From Cloeon dipterum (Eukaryota > Arthropoda > Insecta > Ephemeroptera > Baetidae), in the NCBI RefSeq assembly GCF_949628265.1, contig NC_088788.1:34644335-34708334 (forward strand): 64,000 nucleotides of DNA. The letters are read 5' to 3'. Shown here piece by piece: positions 54,106 through 64,000 of this stretch (position 1 is its first letter; every line of letters starts with the position of its first letter). The translations under genes were made by a program, and so were the position numbers. Below the pieces are notes generated by a model. The model saw nothing but the letters and a program-made list of their open reading frames with translations. It was not told the origin of the DNA and made no database searches.

Positions 54106-57100
54106 TTGTTACTAATTGCTGTAAAGCACAGAAGATAATTTTGTTGCGAACAACAATTTTGCATTTCCCCTCTAAGTGTTAAAATTTTTTAATTCTCTTC
54201 GTGGGGAAAGTGACAATAATGTTACAAGGAGAAAACTGTGCAATGTCATTTTCTGTTTTGATTTCCTCCGCCTCTGCAGCGGAAATGGCAGATTTCTTTT
54301 CTCAGCATAGTAGCAAGAGGAAAAGAGTTTCAGCAATGAGACACATCCGAGACGAATCACAGCGTTATTATTACTACCAACCAACGCGTCCATCGCACAC
54401 CCCTTCTCTAGTCTGAGAGGCAGTTAGCACGTGTCGTGTCAAAATGCAGGATGTCGGTGTTTTTTTTTAGTTTCATTTTCCGCCATTCACATGACACACT
54501 CGTCGAGATCTGCATCTCCGGGTGTAATTATAACCGCACTCGGCATCGTCAGCAGATTTGCCCGCGCCCGAAACACAAAAACAAAAAACTGTGCTGCTCG
54601 CGTGCGCCTCTGTTGCAAAGTGTCGTCGCGTGCTTTCGCAGGAGGCCTATTTCGCAAGCGGCGGAAAAGTGACGGAATCGCCGAGTGAGCCGGTTTCGCA
54701 GTCCTTGTCACTTGTTTAAATGTACGAGCAGAACTAGTATATTATGACGAGTCGAGGCAACACAATAGGGTGCTCAGGCGCATGCAAGGCGTGCAAAGCG
54801 TTCCCACACTACCTGTTATCATATGGCGAATACAATTACGCGCGTCGATTGCGTTTACTTTTCTAAATATGAGAAAAACTCTCATAAAATAACAAACCGC
54901 GCGGCAACGTGCTTCAATGTGGATCAAGGGGGACCGTATAAATAATATTTCTTATCCCCCGGCCTGCTCCCACGAAATAAAATTTGCCTTACGTAAAATT
55001 CAACTTCTGCTCAGAGCCAGTGACGCAAAACCGAGGTCTAGGAGTGAGTCTTTGAACTCGCGATAGGCGTGAAGACAGGAACTAGGGTTTTATCTGTGTG
55101 GAGGAGGCCTGGCCAATCGAGATTTTCTGCCGCCGCGCGCTGCGTTTGATCCGGTGCTTCAAAGGAAGAGATGCCAAAATCTTTTTAGAAGCAAATTTCG
55201 GTTTTTGGTGAGAATGTGACTAAACGGATTTTCCCCATTGCCGAGTCCTGACAATTGACATCGATACGTCCATTCGGATGATTTTCATGCCAATGAGCCG
55301 TAAAGAACAAGCGCTAAGGTCGCGACGGTTTCAAGAACGAAAGAGGTCCTCGGTGCTGGAAGACCGCAGAAATATGAGATATGTTTGTTGGGTAGTATTT
55401 CATCAAAACACGCGCAGATTACCATACTTATCCAATCGCACACAAAAGTAATTTATACATCTATCAGTTTTAGAAAGCCGAACGGGTTGAGTCACGCGTC
55501 GGCGGGGAGAAAAATCCTTCTGCATCTCGAACAATGCGATTCGTCTCTATGTTTAACGACCCTCATTAAAATTTTATGGATCAATTTGGAGCAAGAGAGG
55601 ACGAGGCACAACAAACGCAGATTTTGTCGTGTCAATTATATTCTACATGCCGTAAAATCGCCGTCATCCTGTATCTATCCGCACGCAAACAATTCCTGTG
55701 TGAAAACAAAAATTGTACCGCATGGAAAGGTTTTCGTTGCTTGGCCTCAATTGATTTCATCGTGTTAACCTCGTTTACGGTAATTTAAATTAACTTCTTC
55801 AAGGGTGTGAATTTAAATACGCTATTAGCTGCTTTTTGAGATGAGCGGCATATTAATACTCGATGGCGGCTGGAGCGGAAACGGCCCTCATGTGGGCAGA
55901 CTATGTGTGTTTTTCGCATGCTAATACGCCGGGCATACCTGCGTTAATAAACACACAATAGCCGCCCACTATCCATTCGTGCCGCACTGATTTGGACTCC
56001 GCGTATGAAAATCTAGCATCCTGCCGACTTCAAACGAGCACCTGCGCGCCATCCGCTTTTAGCAAAACGTATATGTGTGTAATGCCGCTAATGATGACAT
56101 TTTGATAGCCCCCAAGAGCCCAGAGAAGTGAATTACGCATCAAAATGAGCTTGCTTCATTTTCTATGTTGGGAAATCCTTTCACTCGGCGGGATGTGTGA
56201 TAATGAAAACGTGCTCGTCTCGTGGCTAATTAGCGCACACAATTAGTGGCCTGCTTCTAACTCATCTGCCTCCGAGTTACCCGCTGAAGGAATCCTGTGA
56301 AAGTGACACCTGCGGCCGCGGGTCAAACCAGTCGAAATCGGAGCAATTTTCGGTTTTGAGAGAAAACGTGTGGTGTTTGGTGCGTAAGCAAAGAGATGGA
56401 TGACGTGTGTCTCCTGATTTAGACCGTGACCTGTTCGTGCAGCTCATGATCTGGACAATTCGATGTGTAAACGCAAAAGAACTTGAAAAATTCGCTTCAG
56501 CTAATCAAAAAAGTAGCTGCTGATGTTAATTAAGCAATTCCGTATCCAAATACAGAGGCCGCTTCTATAAAATTAATACAGAGAGCCATAAATGTTTCGA
56601 CAGAGACTTCATGGAAAGGCAACGTCAGACGAATTAAACGAGAATTCTCGGATCCAGCAGGTGCTGACGCCAAGATCGAGGAAAAATTGTTCATAAAATT
56701 CTCTCCGACCTTGTCAAATTCTTCATTGGTCTTTTAATTCCCATTTTTTTCTTAGACGTTAGGCAGCTGTTCGCCCGCCCGCCACCGTGCAGCCGCAAGC
56801 AAGGGACGGATGCACGAGCACCAGCCAATCTCTGTGTCTGGAAGCGGGAAGATGCAGCTGCGCTCGTGTGCATGCACTCATAAAGCAGTGAAAGTCATCT
56901 CGAGCAATCATTTCCAGCAGAAGTGATTAATTAATTAATCAATTACCTCATGGAAATTCGTGATTTCGAAAGCAAGCGCAATTTCGGCGCAAATCGCCGA
57001 GTTTAACGACCTATTAAATTTTTCTGAAAGTGGAATGCGTTAGTTTTACAACTAACTGCCGCGGCATCCGAGAGCAAATAAGGCGTGTATTTTTCTCGAC

Positions 57101-57884
57101 GACCAACATGCGCGCGGAGAGGACACCACACTCCACACGCCATTGGCCAATGCCGAAAAAACTGGTTTCGTCCCGAAGCGAGGGTTCATTGCTACCGCGC
57201 TTTTGCACGGCGAAAAAATTCCCCTGCTGTGTTTGAATCTTGAACAACATTGCGCGCGCGGAGAGCATCCTCTCTTTCCTATCTCTCGCCTGCTAATTAA
57301 AACGAGATCTTTCGTGTTTCGAGCACATCGACGGCTCGTAATTGCCGCTCTCACGAGGCGCACTCTCGAAACCCGATACGAATTTACGACGCAAAATTCA
57401 AGTACCGCCACAGCGCCAGCTGATGCATGGCATTTGAACGACGCTCTAATTGAATACAGCAGTTCACTCTGTTGAGCCCAAAATTCAGAATCCCAAATGA
57501 GCGTTGCTGCTGACGGGCGTGATTTGAAATTCAGATTCGACTGCGAGACAATGACCATCCGAATGTTATGGCGCTTTATTTGAGGATGAGAGAAAATTGG
57601 AGCTTGTGTGCTAATTATATTCAGCCTTGAGCGATTGTTACACAGCTATTTTGAATATATTCTTTGTAATTCTCGATACGAATTTTGCAAAGCGTACTGA
57701 CTTCCCCACAAATGGTTAAATTCAAAGTTCCTTTCTTTTGTTAGCTTTTTTCAAAGAGTGAAAATTGCTTTTAACAAAAATAAAAAATGCAGAGGGGAAA
57801 ATTTAAATTTCGATTTCTTCCTGAGGCTGCTACCGTCTAAACAAGAGGATTTTAATGGGAAAGTGACATAGTATGCTAAAAATT

Positions 57885-58185
57885 CCCAGGTTGCCGTTTA
57901 AATGTTTGAGAAAATCGGTTTGAAAGTTTGCATGCTAAAATTAAGCATTGTCTCCCAACTGTAAAATCACGATTTATTTCACAATTTAGGGAATTTTTCC
58001 TCATAATTCATCACACCATTGGATTGATTGCAACGAGACGGATCGAAATGAAGCGAAAAATTCGATAAATTTGGCAAAATCTGAAATTTAACTGTTTTCA
58101 TTGGTCTTGATTTTAGAGAGAAACATTTGCACTAAATTTCACAAACAATGAACTATATTTGCTAAAGCCAACAATGCACCATTTT
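57885..58185 (+). repeat. Dispersed repeat family 1 copy
   Basis: Same block order as 53790-54105, with CATGCTAAAATTAAGCATTG before TCTCCC and ending TTCACAAACAATGAAC ... AAAGCCAACAATGC. Confidence 0.8.
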
Positions 58186-58985
58186 CTACTTTATTAACAG
58201 CTTCTAAAAAACCCAGAGTGCCTTTATCAAGTGTGAATATGATCTGGAAACTGCAAAGGTGATCGAGCAACAATGGTGCCTGTCGATCTCGACGTAACGC
58301 ACACAAGGAAGTGCAGAGAGCATTTTTTTCAATGCTAACAAAACGAACGTCGAGTCACGCCGGCAAATCGATCTCGCAACTGCACGCGTTGAAATCGCCA
58401 GCCCGCCCGCCCGTCCGCCTTTGTGAGCCAGTTGATGGACCCAAAACATACCGAATAATAAAAGTTATACGTGTACAGTTATGCACGCGCTCCATTGTGC
58501 CCTTACTCACATTTCCCCGGCAGATGAAAAGATTTGCCCGAGTATATATAAATAGTGGGTGTTGCTTGCCGCGGCAGCTGCTCCACGAGAGAGCCATATA
58601 TAAGAGATCATCACCTGGCCCTGGACCAAGGTCCTGAAGCCTGCAGCCGGGCGGTTAGGGAAGCGATAAAAAATCCCTGAGCCGCGATATCCACTTACTT
58701 TTAGAGCTTGGTGGGCTCCTTTATTATTGTGTTCATTTGCGCTGAGCATACTTGGGGGGAGAAGACGGATATTTGAGACCGCTCTCAAAAGGAATTATTG
58801 CTACTTCAAGGAATGGGTCTGGAATGCAGACATTTAAAAATTCCGATCTCTGAGATTCTCTGCTTATTTCTGGTAAATTGTTTATTTTTGTCAGTTCTCT
58901 TATAAGAGTGTTATTGTTTACCTCTTATGGATGCGCGTAAGTGTAAATCACGTTATTTAAAAGAAAAATTCTTTATTATGCTCAC

Positions 58986-59006
58986 TATATATATATATAT
59001 ATATAT
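58986..59006. repeat. (TA)n microsatellite
   Basis: About ten TA dinucleotides without interruption in the upstream region of SIPA1L. Confidence 0.9.
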
Positions 59007-62000
59007 CTAATTCGAAATTTTTAGTATTTTTTAAACGTGAAATTGATATTTTTTATAGAAATATATCTCAGAGAAATATTTAATTCACAACAAACTTTAC
59101 CTCGCAGAATTCAGTGAAAATATCTCGGTTTTAGAACGTTATTATTAATTTTTTTAATTAAAATTGTTGCGAAATCATACTTCATTCAAGGAGAGATTAA
59201 AAAGGAAACGTGCATAGGAGTGTGAAAAGAACACCAAACAACTTTCAAACACAGCTCCAACATACACAGTTAAAAAAAGAGAATGCCAAAAACAAAGACG
59301 TGCTTTACTTGTACTTTTCAATCGAAACGAACAAAGCAGAGCCATAAAGCACATATGGCCGCTCCACGTTCCGCTCTGTTATCTCGACAAATGACATTTA
59401 CATTTAGCACAGGCACCAAGCGTGCAAAATATCCATACACGCATTGTATGGTAACGCTTTGGCCCGATAAGAGTCGAAATAGGTGGCAGACGGACGGTAA
59501 TTGAGGGGAAGATCTGCATATTATGCATTTAATGCCGCGGCGTGAAATGAGAGGTCTCAGACATGGTGTGTGCAGAAATAATAGAAACGAGCGTTGCTCA
59601 CAGGATGAGAAGGGTGAAAGTGTTGCGAGTGCATGCATGTGCGCCGATGTTTATCTCGATGGGTGAGCACCGACAAGGCGAAGGCGCCGCATAATTAATC
59701 GCATTACACAATAAGTAGAGCGGCGAGAGAGAAACGCCGTCCGATTAGTGCGTGCTTTATCAATCTCATTGAAATTTGTGCACAGCAATGTGTCCAGAAC
59801 GAGGAAAGATTGCGTGCGCAGTTTCTCCTTTTAAAATTCTAGGAAGTTGATCGCAGTTTTGGAGTGAACTAAACGCCACTTACTGCCAGCCTTGAAGAAG
59901 TAATAATTGAAACAATAATGTCCAAGTGGTGCGCAGTTTGTTGTTGAGTGAGAATTTTTATCTCTGCTTGTATATGTATTCAATGCAAATGCCAGGCGTG
60001 CATTTTCCACAGTTTTTGAAATCGTGAAGCGCAACGCACGCTTCAAACATATGGCAGTGCGGGATTCCACTCTTCCACTGGTTTGCCGGCTAGTATACAT
60101 CCAAGCTGGCCCCGAGGGTGCCGCGTGTTGTTGTTGTCGGCAGGAAGTGTGTGTGTATATGTTGCTGGTCTGGAGGGCCGCAATCGGAAACGCCAAAGGT
60201 ATCGGATGCTGGCGTGAAAAGCGGCGGAAATGTCGAGGCTCTCACAACTTGCTTTTATGGGAAAACGATATTCAATACGTTTTCGTTTACGAATGCCCCT
60301 CCACGTGATCGTCTAGCTCGTTCATTTAGCCTAAATCCATTCAAATCGTTTTCGAGCCCCGGCTGACGCTGGCTGGCAAAAGAGCCTTCTGGGAAAATTC
60401 ATTAAAGCGGCTTCCGCAGGCAATTATACTGCGCTGATGAGACCCGGCCGCCTGTCAACCCCTTTGTTCATTCAAACCGACGGATCAATCTAGGGCTTTG
60501 ATTGTTTCCAGCCGCGCAAAGGAATCCATTCAAAAACTGGCTCGATTATTTCGTCGATAAAATTTCGGCGGGCCTGGCCAATTAGGAGATCAAAGGAATG
60601 CTCTGAGTCTGAGAGTGCTGTGTGAAAAATGATTATCATCGCCGCAAAGTTGAGCGGAACAACACTGCTTGTGTGGTGTTCCGTCTGCGCGCAAGCTATT
60701 TGTGTGCGAGAGCAGAGACTTCTTTTGCAATTTCTATTTTTAGGTCCGAAGCGTGCGAGTTGCCATGTGAATTTGAAACAACAGAGAGTAGTCGCCAATG
60801 CGCGGATTTTGGAGCGGCCGTCTCGCACAGTTGGCATTGGAAATAGTTATTTATTTGGTCAAATCTCCTGTATCGTCCGAAAATTTGCCAAAATATCACA
60901 CAGAATTTAGAAATTCGTGAATGTTGTACAACTTGTTGGAGTACACAAATAATATAAAAGCGTTCTCTCAAACTCCTCTCGCTGTTCTACTTTCCGATTT
61001 GAGAAAGGAATTTTGTTTTACAAATTTAGCCCCTGATGACACATGTGTGCGGGAACGAAGTAAAATTTCTTGAGCGAGCAGTAGGTTCAATTTTTCAAAT
61101 CATGGTCTTGCGGACTCTAGTGGAGCTTGTGATCTCCATTGGCAAAATCCTGTCATTGCCCTTTAACTATAGCCTCTTTTGTGCGATGAAAGCCTCTTCT
61201 TTCATTTGGTCACAGGGCGCCCAGAACCAGAACGGCATTTTGCATGTTTGAATAAGCAAATGCGTAATAAACATTCAGCACTTGCTTTTTTTTAACCTCT
61301 GCTCAGCAAATTCCGTGGGCTACGAGCTCGCCGGGTCTCATTAACACCGTCGATCTGATAACATGGAGCTTGGGTCATCTTTTCGCCTCCCCGCACGCCA
61401 GACATTTGTCCCAAAAGCCGCTGGGAAGGTATCAAAACGAGCAAGTGGCGCCTCCACCCAGCCTGGAGCATTTCAAGTCGCCTAATTAACCCAAAATTTT
61501 CTGTAAAGCCGTAACCAGTGTCTCCATGTTTTTTCCAGGAAAGATTATCCATGAATCTTACTCCAAGAAATTACTTTGTAAGATTTCTGAGATTCAGCCA
61601 GGGAAAAGATGTTGATTCAGTCCCACCACAGGAAAGGAGACATGTGTGCGCACGCGGGCGAGGAAAACGTCGAGCGAGGGTGAACAAGCACGAGCGAGTA
61701 AAAACAACAAAAAGCAGCCACGACGCGAGAGGTTTCACTCACGGGGCTGCGAAAACACTGCTCACGCATGACTCCGCAGCAAATTTCGAGCCCAGCGCGT
61801 CGCGACAATGAGGACCGGCCTCTTGAATGCACGCGGAGGGCGTCAAGGGTGGAAATAAAAAACGCGCACGCACCCCGTCGACCCCGGTCTCTTTGTGCTG
61901 CAAGATGCGAGGAAGGATGTGGCGGCAGAACAAGGGAGCAGATGTATTTACGCCGCTGGCACAAATAAAGGGAAAGCTCCCAAATGAATGCACACGCAGG

Positions 62001-62104
62001 AAAATCAAATTAAGAATGAGGATTAAATCGGAAAAAGAGTTCCTGTGACAGCGGGCAGATTAAAGAGGATTGATACTGCAAAAGCCTGGAAAATGTTTGT
62101 TTCC

Positions 62105-62310
62105 GATGCATAAAATTATCCCTTAGGATTCAGTTGAAGCCAAAATTGACCTAAGGAGCACTGCAATTTTTTTTAGTTAAATGGTGAGAACGGTCTCCTT
62201 ACTAGAAATCTTATTTTATTTCACACGCTTTTGGACAGATCTCGACGAAAGGAATCGAAATCTGCCAAGAAAATGTGGTCAAGCGCCGGAAATTTTAGAG
62301 AAAATTTGAA
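62105..62310 (+). repeat. Dispersed repeat family 1, subfamily b
   Basis: Plus-strand partner of the inverted copy at 24085-24355: CCTTAGGATTCAGTTGAAGC, CAAAATTGACCTAAG, GGTCTCCTTA, TTATTTTATTTC, TTGGACAGATCTCGACGAAA and GTGGTCAAGCGCC. Confidence 0.7.
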
Positions 62311-64000
62311 TTTTTACTGCGGTAAACAAATTTTTAATCGATCAAATGCATCTAACAATTCAAATAATTTTCAACTGTCGCCTTGTATCAATCCACTTTA
62401 AATCGAAACTCCTCCTTGCTTTGCTGGCGAGAAACACTTTGTTATTTTTATTGAAATTCAGCAAGAGCCGCGCCAATTGTCTGTTGGGCCTGCCATATTT
62501 ATTTCAGTGGTCAAACGAGTCTGTCGCACGAAATTATACAGAAACACACGCGCAGCCAGACGCGAGTAAACTCGGTAAGGAATGAATGTCACGAGCAGCC
62601 CATATGCAACTACTGTTGTTGACTGACAACAAACTTTGATTTCAACAGTATCCACATGGTAGAGCGAGACCATTTTGATGCTGCAAACACATATCTTCGA
62701 ACCTCTTTGTTTCAGCTCTCAAGGTGACCGGCTATTCGCGCGTTTTTTGCTCATTTCGCCTTGATCTTGGAAACTAAATCTCGCTTTATGAAAAGCGCTA
62801 GTGGAGAGCAGACGAGAACGATTACATGTTCTTACAGAATACCAAATTTGGCGTTGAAAGCTGATATTGCGTTTGCGTTTAACTGCGACCAAATGTAATA
62901 ACAAAACAAGAATCGGAAAGTGTCCCAAGAGACGTGCACAACAGCTTTGCGTTTGAGAAATTTCTCAATAGATATATAGGAACTTTTTTCATTAGCATGA
63001 AATATCAAGAAGTAGTTTAAATTTTCCAACGAATAAAATACATTTTTTCTCGGTTAAGAAACCTCTCTAAATAACAAAGTTTGCCGGAAAAAAACCTATA
63101 AAATTTGTTCAGATCATCAGGGGAAATTTGAAGAAACATGCCTTTTGGCGTTCACGAAAATGATAATATCTCGGGTTCTAATGATGTTACAAAATTTGAC
63201 TTTGTGCAAAGAGATGCCCATACTGTCTACTACTTTTAAATTAGAACCAAATTTTTTAATTAATTAAATTTGAGAAATTTTTTACTTCACTAATATTTTT
63301 TTAATATCTCTAAAAATTATGTTGCCCAAAGTGTATGTTTAAAAATTTCCAGGAAGATAAAACTTGTTCTCTTTTAGAAACAAAGGGTCAAAGGTCCAGA
63401 AAGGATGTTTTTGAGTTTGGGTGACAAGTGAATAAATAAAAATTGCTTGATCGGTATATTTTTACCCTCAGAACAGATGAGAAATCTAACCCTGGCGTCA
63501 GGGTAACCATCAAGCGATCGATATAATTAAACTCACATAACGTGTATCCACTTTACGCGGGCTCTGCATGGGTTAAATGCAAAAATTTAAAAACTGCATA
63601 TTATATAATCAAAACTCTCGTGCAAAAACCCCTAAATAAAACCTTTAAAACTGACGTATAATTTATAAATTTAAATTCACGCTAAATCAAATGCAAATTA
63701 TCCAGCTGACGATAAAATTTAAAAAAATATAATATAAATCAGGCTGTCGAATGCGAGATTCCACATTGAAAGGCGATGAGAAGCGAAGAAGGGCACGCAC
63801 TCGCGGGAGTCATCTGGCACACGCACGCTTTTTTATAATTTCCATTTAATTGGACCTCCGAAAGCCGAAAGAGAGACGAGGCGCACCACCCATTTTTTAA
63901 TGTGCGTCCCCTTTTCTGCGTTTGCGGAGCAAAAGTTGTGCGTGAGTGCGAGTTGGTGTAAGCTTGGCCAGAGGAGAAGACAACGCTGCTCAACATTGCG

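Larger units (their letters stand above)
50064..64000. other. Region upstream of SIPA1L, no supported gene
   Basis: About 14 kb with moderate GC and many short open frames, none with domain-like composition or consistent splice context. It probably contains the SIPA1L promoter, untranslated exons or intergenic enhancers. It includes family 1 repeats near 53790-54105, 57885-58185 and 62105-62310, and a (TA) tract at 58986-59006. TATA-like motifs at 58541-58553 and near 58597 are isolated. Confidence 0.45.

Noticed and set aside
57052-57558. 168-codon minus-strand open frame upstream of SIPA1L
   Set aside because: Low-information composition rich in Ser, Arg and Cys, overlapping an equally open plus-strand frame; no splice or promoter context.

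Overview
The window looks like nuclear DNA of an insect. The evidence is a family of Rebers-Riddiford RR-2 (chitin_bind_4) cuticle proteins with signal peptides split after a four-codon first exon, GT-AG introns, TATA promoters, AATAAA polyadenylation signals, eukaryotic tRNA-Glu genes and a multi-exon SIPA1-like RapGAP gene. The species cannot be fixed from the sequence. Coding exons are GC-rich and the spacers AT-rich. Nothing points to bacteria, plasmids, CRISPR or complete transposons.

Region 1 (about 1.5-23.3 kb) is a tandem array of seven RR-2 cuticle genes, all on the minus strand and labelled here CAP-A to CAP-G. CAP-A to F have three coding exons: MAFK / rest of signal peptide plus a QYG-rich linker / RR-2 domain plus an Ala-Pro-Val-Tyr tail. 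CAP-G has two and is the most divergent. The genes share a core promoter and a proximal upstream box, and B to G share a 3' UTR block. Spacers are also homologous. A two-gene unit of about 6.3 kb was duplicated recently: the B-C and D-E spacers are almost identical over about 1.7 kb, and the C-D and E-F spacers pair with each other at lower identity.

Region 2 (23.3-32.3 kb) has no recognisable protein gene. It holds a tRNA-Glu(CTC) and several dispersed noncoding repeats.

Region 3 (32.3-50.1 kb) is one minus-strand gene for a SIPA1-like Rap GTPase-activating protein. I assembled 18 coding exons; every junction keeps GT-AG and reading phase, giving 1,729 residues. The order is N-terminal SIPA1L motifs, RapGAP domain with catalytic Asn, PDZ domain, Ser-rich region, and a C-terminal leucine zipper. 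Several introns in the catalytic half are only 52-60 nt; the first intron is about 7.65 kb. A second, identical tRNA-Glu lies in one intron on the same strand.

Region 4 (50.1-64 kb) has no coding gene I can support. It is probably upstream or intergenic DNA of the SIPA1L gene, with three more copies of one dispersed repeat.

No new defence or metabolic system is evident. The observations most worth checking are the recently duplicated and mosaic cuticle array, its conserved 3' UTR block, a decayed Cys-rich reading frame in two spacers with a relative in a SIPA1L intron, two dispersed repeat families (one with a perfect DR1 nuclear-receptor motif), and two stop-free, frame-preserving micro-introns in the RapGAP gene.
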